A model generated the notes under the pieces. That model saw nothing but the letters and a program-made list of their open reading frames with translations. It did no database searches and was not told where the DNA came from. The position numbers were made by a program, and so were the translations under genes. From Syntrophomonadaceae bacterium (GTDB lineage: Bacteria; Bacillota; Syntrophomonadia; Syntrophomonadales; Syntrophomonadaceae), in NCBI GenBank assembly GCA_012718855.1, contig JAAYBS010000017.1:1-35023 (forward strand): a stretch of 35,023 nt of DNA, given 5' to 3'. Below are positions 18,018 through 27,208 of the stretch, piece by piece (the first letter of the stretch is position 1; every line of letters begins with the position of its first letter).

Positions 18018-19688
18018 ATGGCAAGAGAATTGACTTATTCCGACAAACCCTGGCTGAGAAACTACGCCCCTTCAGTACCGGGATACCTGAAATACCAGGA
18101 AATCTGTCTCCCGGAAATGCTGGAAGCAACCGTACGCGATTATCCTGATAATACCGCACTTATCTGTCAGGACTACATGATGACCTATAAGGAATTAAAG
18201 GATCAGGTTGATCGACTGGCTGCCTGCCTGGTTGATATGGGTATTCAAAAAAATGATACTGTGGCGGTTTTGCTGCCCAACTGCATCCCCATTGTCATTG
18301 CTTATTATGCGATTCTCAAAGCAGGCGCCATAGCAGTCATGAACAATCCTGTTTATGCTGACCGCGAACTCGAATATCAGTTCAAAGACTCAAATTCCAA
18401 ACTGTTAATTTGTCTCGACACACTTGTCGGCCGTATGCTCAATATCAAACCTGATACCAACATTGAAAATATTATCTGGGCTTCTGTCAATGACTACGCC
18501 CTGCCCGGCACATCCGGTGACGAATGTATTATTCCAGAAGCACCGGACATTTACCATTTTAAATATTTAATCGATAAATATGACCCCATTCCCCCAACTG
18601 TTCAAATAGACTGGGAGGATACCGCTATCCTGCAATATACGGGTGGAACCACCGGCCTGGCAAAAGCAGCCGTATTAACCCAGCGTAATCTCAGCACCAT
18701 GCTTCAACGCTATGAAACATGGTTTCACGACGGTATCAAAGGTCAGGACACTAATATGGCTGCCTCTCCACTGTTTCATATTCTCGGTATGCAGGTAGCC
18801 ATGAACCTTTCCATATATATGGGCTGGCGCAATGTTCTTTTACCCAAGGCCACTCCGGAGGCGATGCTGGAAGCTATTCGCAAATATCGGGTTAATTATT
18901 CGCCACTGGTTCCTGCACACTATATCGGCATGCTTCAGCACCCTGATCTGGGCAAAACGGATTTAACTTGCTTTAAAGGACTTTTTTCCGGGGGCGCTTC
19001 GCTGCCTATTGATATTCTGAGACGTTTCGAAGCTGTCTCCAAAGCCGAAATTTGTGAGGGTTTTGGTATGTCAGAGACCTCCCCCCAGACGCATCTGAAT
19101 CCATATCGGGGAGGCGGACCACGCAAACCAGGAAGCATTGGCATTCCCTGGCCGGATACGGAAATCAGAATCGTTGATCTGGAGACCGGTGAAAACGATG
19201 TACCAATTGGGGAAGCGGGAGAAATGCTTTTCCGGGGACCGCAAGTCACCCGGGAATATTATAATAAGCCTGAAGAAACCGCGATTGCCATTACTCCGGA
19301 CGGATGGCTGCATTCCGGAGATATTGCTTATATGGATGAAGACGGGTATTTCTTTGTGGTTGATCGTAAAAAAGACCTCATTATTTCCAGCGGCTTCAAT
19401 ATTTATCCCCGTGAAGTAGAGGAAGTGTTCTACGAGCATCCCGCTGTCAATAAAGTGGCTGTAATTGGTCTGCCTGATCCCAAACGCGGTGAAAGTGTTG
19501 GTGTTTTCTTAACCCTGAAACCTGATCAAAGTGCTACTGTTGAAGATTTTATGGAATTCTGCCAGCCCAAACTGGCCAAGTATAAATGGCCGGCTCTGAT
19601 AGAAATAAGAGATTCGCTGCCGGAAAGTAATGTCGGTAAATTGCTGAAAAAAGAACTGCGCGATGAAGTTCTTCAGCGCTATAAATAG
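18018..19688 (+). CDS. Long-chain fatty acid-CoA ligase (AMP-dependent synthetase/ligase)
   Basis: YTGGTTGLAKAAVLT P-loop, GFGMSETSP, DGWLHSGDIAYMDEDGYFFVVDRKKDLIISSGFNIYPREVE. Confidence 0.94.
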   Translation: MARELTYSDKPWLRNYAPSVPGYLKYQEICLPEMLEATVRDYPDNTALICQDYMMTYKELKDQVDRLAACLVDMGIQKNDTVAVLLPNCIPIVIAYYAILKAGAIAVMNNPVYADRELEYQFKDSNSKLLICLDTLVGRMLNIKPDTNIENIIWASVNDYALPGTSGDECIIPEAPDIYHFKYLIDKYDPIPPTVQIDWEDTAILQYTGGTTGLAKAAVLTQRNLSTMLQRYETWFHDGIKGQDTNMAASPLFHILGMQVAMNLSIYMGWRNVLLPKATPEAMLEAIRKYRVNYSPLVPAHYIGMLQHPDLGKTDLTCFKGLFSGGASLPIDILRRFEAVSKAEICEGFGMSETSPQTHLNPYRGGGPRKPGSIGIPWPDTEIRIVDLETGENDVPIGEAGEMLFRGPQVTREYYNKPEETAIAITPDGWLHSGDIAYMDEDGYFFVVDRKKDLIISSGFNIYPREVEEVFYEHPAVNKVAVIGLPDPKRGESVGVFLTLKPDQSATVEDFMEFCQPKLAKYKWPALIEIRDSLPESNVGKLLKKELRDEVLQRYK

Positions 19689-19749
19689 TATTGATGATGC
19701 CTGGCAATATCAAACAAAGAAGCAGCCCATGAACTGATAAAATTATCAT

Positions 19750-19782
19750 GGATGGACTCCACCAGGGGTCCATCCTGTTTTA
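19750..19782 (+). terminator. Rho-independent terminator
   Basis: GGATGGACTCC-acca-GGGGTCCATCC TGTTTTAT. Confidence 0.8.
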
Positions 19783-19912
19783 TCCCCATCTTTAATTTCC
19801 ATGGCAATTTACCTTATGGTATATAAATACTCCCCTTTTTGCAGCAATCAAAATTTTGTATTTCAACTTCTACTTTCAGGGGAGCATATTATAATTTTGA
19901 TTTTTTATTATT

Positions 19913-20692
19913 CTATTTACCCTGGAAGTTGGGTTTGCGTTTTTCAAAGAAAGCTTTGGGCCCTTCCTTGAAGTCCTCGGTACAGAAAAGGAAGGAGGAT
20001 CCCAACTGTTCAAATTGCAGACCTACGCTAAGGCTGGTATCCTGGGCCAGATTAATGGCTTTTTTGGCTACTCCAACCGCCAACGGTGGTTTGTTGGCTA
20101 TTTTTTTAGCTAATTTCTTAGTAAATTCCATAAGTTCATCATCTGGTACAACAAAGTCAACCAGACCAATACGGAAAGCTTCTTCTGCACTGATAAAATC
20201 GCCGGTCATAATCAGCCTTTTAGCCTGACCAGCACCAACTGCGCGGGTAAGCCGTTGGGTGGCTCCCATATCCGGAGAGAAACCAAAGTTTATTTCCGGC
20301 AGGCTGTATGTAGCGCTTTGATTTGAAATGCGTATATCACAGGCTAAAATATTTTCAATGGAACCACCGATACAGGTACTGTGAACAGCGGCAATAATCG
20401 GTTGGGGTATCTTTTCCCAGCGGTTATAATATTCCTGCAGTTTTTGAATATAGCGGACTGCATATTGAGGAGTACCGCTTTCTAGAATTGATACATCAAT
20501 TCCGGCTGAAAAGATTTTCCCTTTGGCAGCTAATACTACTACGCGAATATCCATATCCAATAAAATCTGATCCTGTATCCAGTAGAACTCCTCCAGCGTA
20601 TCCAGCGTAAAACTGTTTAAAGCTTCCGGGCGATTGATATAGACATAAGCTATATGCCCATCTTTTTCAAATATTAGATCTTTTAATTCCAT
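19913..20692 (-). CDS. Enoyl-CoA hydratase/isomerase family protein
   Basis: Crotonase fold: AYVYINRPEALNSFTLDTL, KIFSAGIDVSIL, CIGGSIENILACDIRIS, LPEINFGFSPDMGATQRL. Confidence 0.92.
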   Translation of the reverse strand: MELKDLIFEKDGHIAYVYINRPEALNSFTLDTLEEFYWIQDQILLDMDIRVVVLAAKGKIFSAGIDVSILESGTPQYAVRYIQKLQEYYNRWEKIPQPIIAAVHSTCIGGSIENILACDIRISNQSATYSLPEINFGFSPDMGATQRLTRAVGAGQAKRLIMTGDFISAEEAFRIGLVDFVVPDDELMEFTKKLAKKIANKPPLAVGVAKKAINLAQDTSLSVGLQFEQLGSSFLFCTEDFKEGPKAFFEKRKPNFQGK

Positions 20693-20847
20693 ATACTATA
20701 CCACCCTTTTTTAATAGTCTTTACCTTATGCATTCGACAGATGAGTGAAATATCCTATCCTTAAATATATTTTTATAAAGTGATTTAAATTTATTCTCGA
20801 TTGGGGAATTTTGGCTGATTATAAATTAAGTCTGTAAGCACAATAAC

Positions 20848-21012
20848 TATAAATGAGGATTTTGCAAAATTAACTTTACCTCTAATTTTCATGTTATTTT
20901 AGAATGTCATCCTGAGCGATAGTGAAGGATCTACTGTACTTATGAGACTCTTCGCTATCGCTCAGAGTGACAATGCTGGGGATTTTTGAATTATGCAAAA
21001 CTCTCATAAATA
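20848..21012. repeat. MITE/REP-like palindromic element, copy 2 (nested inverted repeats)
   Basis: Inner arms TGTCATCCTGAGCGATAGTGAAG / CTTCGCTATCGCTCAGAGTGACA (20905..20972); outer imperfect arms ATGAGGATTTTGCAAAATT (20853..20871) / AATTATGCAAAACTCTCAT (20989..21007). Confidence 0.7.
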
Positions 21013-21026
21013 CAAAAGGAGGTGTT

Positions 21027-21254
21027 ATGATGAGAATTAGTCAGGCTAACAAGTTAGTAGGTAAAATAATGGATGTCAAGTCTGGTCAGGATTTAACTGA
21101 AGTAATTATTGATATTGGTGATCGTCCCGTTTATTCAACTATTACCAATGGTGCTGCAGAGGCCATGAATCTTCATAAAGGCGATGAGGTATTTGCGCTG
21201 TTCAATTCGGTTGATGTTACGATTATCAAGGATAGTAAACGGCATGAAGAATAA
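21027..21254 (+). CDS. TOBE/Mop-domain molybdenum-binding-like protein
   Basis: MRISQANKLVGKIMDVKSGQDLTEVIIDIGDRPVYSTITNGAAEAMNLHKGDEVFALFNSVDVTI resembles a single Mop/molbindin domain; AAAGGAGG SD. ORF-track start at 20967 lies in the repeat and is rejected. Confidence 0.82.
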   Translation: MMRISQANKLVGKIMDVKSGQDLTEVIIDIGDRPVYSTITNGAAEAMNLHKGDEVFALFNSVDVTIIKDSKRHEE

Positions 21255-21300
21255 AGGTCATTTCCTCCATCAATAACCTAAGGTCATTTTTCAGAATAAA

Positions 21301-21328
21301 TTGTAAAATTATCCTGGATAATTTACAA
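21301..21328. promoter_or_regulatory. Inverted repeat upstream of the membrane protein gene
   Basis: TTGTAAAATTATCC-t-GGATAATTTACAA (one-base bulge). Confidence 0.5.
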
Positions 21329-21364
21329 TATACTCACAAGCTATGGTTAATGGAGGAATTTATA

Positions 21365-21793
21365 ATGAAAAAGGAATATTATTTCTTTTTTATTTTTGTT
21401 ATCGCCAGTGCAACTTTGATTGGCTCTACTATAGCAGTCATAAGTAATATGGGTAATATTGTAAATCATCAAAGTGCCACCCTAAATGATATAGAAGTCA
21501 AATCAGATAAAAGTACCGATAATACAACGACTACTAATGTAAATGCGAATAAAGATACTGTAACTGAAACCAATTATGAATTAATGGTAGTTTCTGATCT
21601 GGAACAACAACAAATAGATGCAATGCTTAAACAGTTAGGAAAAACTGATGCCCAGGATAACAGTCAGTTTATTAGTGAATTTCAACAGCTTAATTCTTTA
21701 CCCGCAACTGGAACGTTGGACTCGAAAACACTTCATTTGATAATTACCCAGGTGACACTTAACCAGGCTTCACGTGCAGCTGGCCGGATTTAA
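21365..21793 (+). CDS. Membrane-anchored protein with putative C-terminal peptidoglycan-binding-like (PG_binding_1) domain
   Basis: N-terminal TM YYFFFIFVIASATLIGSTIAVI, low-complexity linker, then IDAMLKQLGKTDAQDNSQFISEFQQLNSLPATGTLDSKTLHLI; start moved to ATG 21365. Confidence 0.65.
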   Translation: MKKEYYFFFIFVIASATLIGSTIAVISNMGNIVNHQSATLNDIEVKSDKSTDNTTTTNVNANKDTVTETNYELMVVSDLEQQQIDAMLKQLGKTDAQDNSQFISEFQQLNSLPATGTLDSKTLHLIITQVTLNQASRAAGRI

Positions 21794-21812
21794 TCCGGCC
21801 ATTTTAATTTTC
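21781..21812 (+). terminator. Terminator hairpin overlapping the preceding stop codon
   Basis: TGGCCGGAT-tta-ATCCGGCCA followed by TTTTAATTTT; TAA stop at 21791..21793 lies in the hairpin. Confidence 0.75.
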
Positions 21813-22018
21813 TATTTTTTCTTTATCCCATTATATCGGCCTTTTCTTATAGATTGTTGTGTCAGAATGCATAATCTTATTGCACTTACCATATTTCTCT
21901 AATTTTTTCGTTTTAATTATGCTATTATGTTATTAATGAGTGTGAAATTATTAATTATATCCTCATTTATAATTAATGAGGTGTTTTTCAGCGACTTTAT
22001 TTCATAATGATTAAATAG

Positions 22019-22039
22019 CCCGGGAAAATAATTCCCGGG
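22019..22039. terminator. GC-rich hairpin, possible terminator
   Basis: CCCGGGAA-aataa-TTCCCGGG; no strong T-tract. Confidence 0.35.
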
Positions 22040-22226
22040 ATTAATTCCTGGTTATATAACTTTTCTCCGCCTTAAAATAGGTTTTAATATGCATAGTGCA
22101 TATACAAGCCTTTAAAGGTATACACTGGATAAGGGAGGTGATTGGGAAAGTAAAAACAATTCGTAATGATTTATTCTTATTGTTTTCTGTCTGTTTGGTC
22201 ACCAATAAAACAAGGAGGTCTAGTGT

Positions 22227-23081
22227 ATGGAAGTAAATAAGGTTGCTGTCCTGGGTGCTGGCACCATGGGGATGGGAATTGCCTGGGCAGTAGCAGGTGC
22301 AGGCAAGAAAGTGGTTTTGTATGATATTAAACAGGAAATCGTTGACAAAACCTTAGAAAGAATTGGCAAAGGTCTGGCAAGAGCCGAGGAAAAAGGTCAA
22401 GCACCTGCCGGGGCCAAAGATTTTGTTACCGGAAATATTACCGGAACATCTACTTTGCAGGATATTGCTGATGTTGACTTCGTTATTGAGACCGTAGTAG
22501 AAAACATGGAAATCAAGAAAATAGTTTATGGAGAACTATCCTCCATTCTAAAACCAGAAATTATCGTTGCAACGAACACTTCTTCTCTTTCCATTACCGA
22601 AATTGCAGCGGCTTATGCCCGCCCGGACAAAGTTGTGGGCATGCACTTCTTCAATCCGGCTATGGTAATGGCTCTGATCGAAGTTATTCCCGCTTTACAA
22701 ACTTCGGATGAAACTACAGAAGCAGTTATGGAACTTTCCAAAGCCATTGGCAAAAAGCCAATCAAGGTAAAGGAAGGTCCGGGCTTTGTTGTCAATAGAA
22801 TACTTATTCCCGGTATGAACGAAGCCGCCTTCATTGCTATGGAAGGTCTGGCCAGCTATGAAGATATTGATAAGGCAATGAAACTGGGTGCAGGATGGCC
22901 TATGGGTCCCTTTACTCTGTGCGATATGGTGGGAATTGATATCGGCCTGGAAGTATGTAATGTATTATATCGGGAAACTGGCGATCCCAAATATCGTCCG
23001 GCCGGCTTATTAAAACAGATGGTACGGGCTGGATGGCTGGGAAGAAAAACCGGTAAAGGTTTTTATGATTACAGCAAGTAA
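22227..23081 (+). CDS. 3-hydroxybutyryl-CoA dehydrogenase
   Basis: [29 protein letters not shown] Rossmann motif; [43 protein letters not shown]. Confidence 0.95.
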   Translation: MEVNKVAVLGAGTMGMGIAWAVAGAGKKVVLYDIKQEIVDKTLERIGKGLARAEEKGQAPAGAKDFVTGNITGTSTLQDIADVDFVIETVVENMEIKKIVYGELSSILKPEIIVATNTSSLSITEIAAAYARPDKVVGMHFFNPAMVMALIEVIPALQTSDETTEAVMELSKAIGKKPIKVKEGPGFVVNRILIPGMNEAAFIAMEGLASYEDIDKAMKLGAGWPMGPFTLCDMVGIDIGLEVCNVLYRETGDPKYRPAGLLKQMVRAGWLGRKTGKGFYDYSK

Positions 23082-23119
23082 CCTTAATTTGGTTACATAA
23101 GAAACAAGGGGGTTAATAA

Positions 23120-23914
23120 ATGTCTTATAGAGATAAACAATACGAAACATGTTTGGTATCGGTGGAAAATAATATTGGTACTATTCAACTTAATCGTCCA
23201 AAAGCTTTCAATGCTGTTAACATCAAGTTACTTGATGAATCCTACGAAATTATATCCGGCTTTAATGATGACCCGGAAGTAAGGGCTATTATTATGAGAG
23301 GTAATGAAAACGCCTTTGCTGCCGGCGCTGATTTAAAAGCTGTCAACAACTTTAACGCTTTTGAAGCCCGTAATTTCCTGGATAAAGTTCACAGAACTTT
23401 GTTTGCTCTCGAAGATAACCATAAACCTACGGTTGCAGCCGTTAACGGATTAGCTCTCGGTGGTGGTCTGGAAATGGTTCTGGCCGCCGATATCCGTGTT
23501 TTAGCTGATAATGCTACCCTGGGCTTACCGGAAATTAATATCGGTATATTCCCAGGAGCCGGCGGAACTCAGCGTTTTCCGCGCAGTGCTTCCATTTGTG
23601 TAGCTAAACAATACATTTTCACCGGTGACTTCTTTGATGCAGAAACTGCATACCGTATTGGACTGGCTAACATGGTGGTACCAGCTGCTGAAGTTGTTGA
23701 AACCGCTACCAAGATTGCGCGTAAATTAACCAAAAAGCCACCTCTGGCATTGAGAGAAGCAAAAGCATGCGTAAACAACTCAATGAATCTGGATATTAAG
23801 GCAGGATGCCGTGCAGAACAGATTGCCTGGTCAATGCTGTTCTCCTCCGAGGACCAAAAGGAAGGCATGGCGGCTTTCCTGGAAAACAGAAAAGCTGACT
23901 TTAAGGGAAGATAA
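23120..23914 (+). CDS. Enoyl-CoA hydratase (crotonase)
   Basis: IGTIQLNRPKAFNAVN, NAFAAGADLKAV, GLALGGGLEMVLAADIRVL, LPEINIGIFPGAGGTQR. Confidence 0.94.
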   Translation: MSYRDKQYETCLVSVENNIGTIQLNRPKAFNAVNIKLLDESYEIISGFNDDPEVRAIIMRGNENAFAAGADLKAVNNFNAFEARNFLDKVHRTLFALEDNHKPTVAAVNGLALGGGLEMVLAADIRVLADNATLGLPEINIGIFPGAGGTQRFPRSASICVAKQYIFTGDFFDAETAYRIGLANMVVPAAEVVETATKIARKLTKKPPLALREAKACVNNSMNLDIKAGCRAEQIAWSMLFSSEDQKEGMAAFLENRKADFKGR

Positions 23915-24059
23915 TCGTTTTTACTATTGGCTTATACCTGTGAGTGCATCTGTTCAGTAGGTGTGAATACCACTCAACCCTGCCACTGGCAGGATATTCT
24001 ACACTGCCATCACAGTTCAGCTGTACAAACAGGATTAGTAATGAATACACAAAAACACC

Positions 24060-24087
24060 GGGGACACGTATTAAACGTGTCCCCTTT
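24060..24087 (+). terminator. Hairpin terminator between convergent crotonase and pyk genes
   Basis: GGGGACACGT-attaa-ACGTGTCCCC TTTATATTTTG. Confidence 0.7.
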
Positions 24088-24406
24088 ATATTTTGTTTGA
24101 GCAGCTCGCCTTTATCTCCCTGCGCCAACCTTATTAGTGAAGCTAAAGCGGAACATATGGAGTACCCGGAGGGTGATACCTTAACCATACCCCCTGATTC
24201 AACCTGATTTGTGCTTATAACTATTAAATAATCGTCAGGTTAAGTCAGTCAAAATCCCCTTTCAGGGACAATGATGCTCCGCCAAAAGGCTTCGTAATTA
24301 ATATAACAGGTAAAGTCAGGTTCTAAAAATAAAAAAAATCTGTGAAAATCATATTAATAATCTGTGTTAATCTGTGTCTATTAAAGGATTTCCCCTCAGC
24401 CCTGCC

Positions 24407-26158
24407 TTACAACGCCCGGGCCAGGCCTTTGTAAACTCTGCCCCGCGGAGCATCTACCGTTACCAGCATGCCTTCCTGCAGCAGGTGGGTAGCATTTACT
24501 GCCCCAACAATAACTGGAATACGTGCATTTAATCCCATTATAGCTGCATCGGAAGTTAATCCCCCAGCTTCGGCAACCAGGGCAGCAATTCGTGGCAGAT
24601 AAGGAGTTAAACTGCTGTTGGCATCACCAATGGCTACAATATCGCCCGGCTCAATACGGGTGAGATCAGATTCGTCCCGTATGATACGGACAATTCCACT
24701 GGCAACACCACTGCCAATACCCATTCCCTGTACCAGGATTTCACCAACAATATGGACTTTCATCAGGCTGGTGGCTCCGGCTTTTCCGGTAGGAATCCCG
24801 GCCGTCAGGACTACTAGTTCTCCGTTGTTTATTAACCCGGCTTCCATTGCACAGCGAACAGATTCCTCGAATAATTCATCGGTTCCAACTGTTTCCGGAA
24901 TAAGAATCGGTTGAACACCCCATAATAGTGACAATTTATTTATAACCCTTTTATTGGTGGTGGTGGCTATAATATTAGTCTCGGGTCGGTACTTCGCTAT
25001 CATACGGGCAGTTTGCCCGGTCTGAGTAGCAGTAATAATTGCTGAGGCACCTAGATTAGCTGCCGTTGCGCAGGTAGCATAACTTATAGCATCGGTTACG
25101 GTCAGATTGGTACCCTGGCTTTTTTGGCGCAAAATTTCTTCATAATTTAATGATTGTTCAGCCCGATAAGCTACCCTGGCCATGGTTTCTACTACCCCGA
25201 CCGGATATTTCCCCGCCGCCGTCTCTCCGGATAACATAATAGCATCGGCTCCATCAAAGATGCCGTTGGCTACATCAGATACTTCAGCCCGGGTAGGCCG
25301 GGGGTTTACGATCATGGAATCCAGCATCTGAGTAGCAATTATGGCTGGTTTTCCTACTTTACTGCATTTTTTTAAGATCTCTTTTTGAATTAAGGGTACC
25401 TCTTCAGCTGCTATCTCGACTCCTAAATCGCCTCTGGCTACCATTATTCCATCAGCTATCTGAATAATATCTTCGAGATTATTAACCCCTTCCTGGCTTT
25501 CAATCTTGGCAATTACATCTATATCAGCATAGTTTTGTTCCAGGATACGTTTTATTTCAATTACATCGTCAGCAGTTCTTACAAAGGATGCAGCGATAAA
25601 ATCAACTTGCATTTCAATACCAAACAAAATATCCTCACGGTCTTTGTCACTCATAAAAGGCAGTTCAATTCTTACTCCGGGAACATTAACCCCTTTTCTT
25701 TCCCCCAGCTCTCCGCCGTTCATAACCCGACATATTATATCGGTATCAGTGGTTTCCTCAACTAATAGACTGATTAAGCCATCTGCCAGCAAAATGATAT
25801 TGTCTTTATGAACTTCACGCGGCAAATTGGCATAATTAATTTCCACCTGGGATTCATCACCTTTGATAGGACGATTGGTTAAAATAAATTGTTGTCCGCT
25901 TTTTAGCTGTACTTTCTTATTTTCCAATAATCCAGTGCGAATTTCCGGGCCTCTGGTGTCCAGCATAATAGCCAGCGGTAAACGCTTTTGTTGTCCTGCA
26001 TAACGCAGTTTTTCAATTCTCTGGCGATGTTCATCATGAGTACCATGCGAGAAGTTCAGGCGGGCCACATTCATACCAGCTTCCATCATCTGCATGATAA
26101 TATCCAAATCTTCGCTGGCCGGCCCGATAGTGCAAATAATTTTAGTTTTTCTCACCAC
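24407..26158 (-). CDS. pyk: Pyruvate kinase with C-terminal PEP-utilising domain
   Basis: MVRKTKIICTIGPASEDLD, MLDTRGPEIRTG, MVARGDLGVEIAAEEVP, MLDSMIVNPRPTRAEVSDVANGIFDGADAIMLSGETAAG; C-term GGLTSDAAIMGLNARIPVIVG. Confidence 0.97.
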   Translation of the reverse strand: MVRKTKIICTIGPASEDLDIIMQMMEAGMNVARLNFSHGTHDEHRQRIEKLRYAGQQKRLPLAIMLDTRGPEIRTGLLENKKVQLKSGQQFILTNRPIKGDESQVEINYANLPREVHKDNIILLADGLISLLVEETTDTDIICRVMNGGELGERKGVNVPGVRIELPFMSDKDREDILFGIEMQVDFIAASFVRTADDVIEIKRILEQNYADIDVIAKIESQEGVNNLEDIIQIADGIMVARGDLGVEIAAEEVPLIQKEILKKCSKVGKPAIIATQMLDSMIVNPRPTRAEVSDVANGIFDGADAIMLSGETAAGKYPVGVVETMARVAYRAEQSLNYEEILRQKSQGTNLTVTDAISYATCATAANLGASAIITATQTGQTARMIAKYRPETNIIATTTNKRVINKLSLLWGVQPILIPETVGTDELFEESVRCAMEAGLINNGELVVLTAGIPTGKAGATSLMKVHIVGEILVQGMGIGSGVASGIVRIIRDESDLTRIEPGDIVAIGDANSSLTPYLPRIAALVAEAGGLTSDAAIMGLNARIPVIVGAVNATHLLQEGMLVTVDAPRGRVYKGLARAL

Positions 26159-26171
26159 AATTCCACCTCTA

Positions 26172-27128
26172 TTAAATTGATAACATTCGAGCTAAAGCGA
26201 ACATACTAATCTCGGGACTCTTTTTCCCATATATTACTTCTGCCAGAGGAATAGGATAAATTTGTCCCTGATTTTCTGCAATCATCATATTTTCCATATT
26301 TTTATTTATACACTCAACGGCTTCTTTTCCCATCCAGGAAGCCAGTATACGGTCTGCGGCCGTCGGAGTTCCACCTCGCTGCACATGTCCCAAAATGGTT
26401 ACGCGAGTATCCTGATTAGTAGCCTGCTGTAAATTGGCTTTTAGTTCCATTATAGGGTAAACACCCTCTGCCACTACAATAATGCTGTGCAGTTTACCAC
26501 GTTTCATGCCATTATTAATCTTGGTAACTATTTGTTCAAAATCAGGGGCTATTTCCGGTATCAGGATAGATTCGGCTCCTCCTGCCACCCCGGCAGCCAG
26601 AGCAATTTCTCCGCAATCTTTGCCCATTACTTCAATTATAAAAACCCGCCCATGACTGGTAGCTGTATCACGAATCCGGTTAATTGCTTCCAAAGCCGTA
26701 TTAACCGCAGTATCAAATCCAATCGAGCGGGTGAAAACTATATCGTTATCTATGGTAGCAGGAATGCCAATAGCCCTTATGCCCAGATGTGAAAAAGCAA
26801 AGGCACCGGTTAAAGTTCCTTTACCTCCTATCACTATTAGGTTTTCAATATCCTGCTGTTTAAGATTATTGAGAGCTCGTTGTCGACCTTCGTCAGTCAT
26901 AAATCCACGGGATCGGGAAGTTTGCAAAATGGTTCCTCCACGATGGATAATGTCAGCTACCGAACCGAGTGACATAGGGTGAATGTTACCATTGATTAAA
27001 CCTTCATAACCATGTTGAACACCAAACACTTCCATGCCGTAGTATATGGCTGATCTTACTACTGCCCGAATGGCAGCATTCATACCCGGAGCATCTCCGC
27101 CACTGGTAAGAACGGCCAATTTTTTCAA
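26172..27128 (-). CDS. pfkA: 6-phosphofructokinase
   Basis: MKKLAVLTSGGDAPGMNAAIRAVVR, PATIDNDIVFTRSIGFDTAVNTA, GHVQRGGTPTAADRILASWMG. Confidence 0.97.
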   Translation of the reverse strand: MKKLAVLTSGGDAPGMNAAIRAVVRSAIYYGMEVFGVQHGYEGLINGNIHPMSLGSVADIIHRGGTILQTSRSRGFMTDEGRQRALNNLKQQDIENLIVIGGKGTLTGAFAFSHLGIRAIGIPATIDNDIVFTRSIGFDTAVNTALEAINRIRDTATSHGRVFIIEVMGKDCGEIALAAGVAGGAESILIPEIAPDFEQIVTKINNGMKRGKLHSIIVVAEGVYPIMELKANLQQATNQDTRVTILGHVQRGGTPTAADRILASWMGKEAVECINKNMENMMIAENQGQIYPIPLAEVIYGKKSPEISMFALARMLSI

Positions 27129-27208
27129 TCTATTGCAACCCCCTTTTAATACAGCCCGGCTGGATAGAAGGCAGTTCTTAAGTGGCCAGATACATGTCCG
27201 GCTTTAGG

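Noticed and set aside
20967-21026. N-terminal extension (MTMLGIFELCKTLINTKGGV) of the TOBE-domain ORF
   Set aside because: Lies inside the palindromic repeat and upstream of a strong SD at the MMRISQ start.
22019-22039. CCCGGGAA hairpin as an operator or riboswitch
   Set aside because: Isolated short stem without a T-tract or conserved surroundings; kept only as a weak possible terminator.
22139-22238. Possible leader peptide (GTG ATT GGG AAA GTA ...) running into the hydroxybutyryl-CoA dehydrogenase start
   Set aside because: Start overlaps its own SD-like sequence and composition is not convincing; would need ribosome profiling.
23944-24207. 87-aa plus-strand ORF after crotonase
   Set aside because: Spans a hairpin tract and a terminator with no SD; also an opposing ORF on the other strand; unlikely coding.
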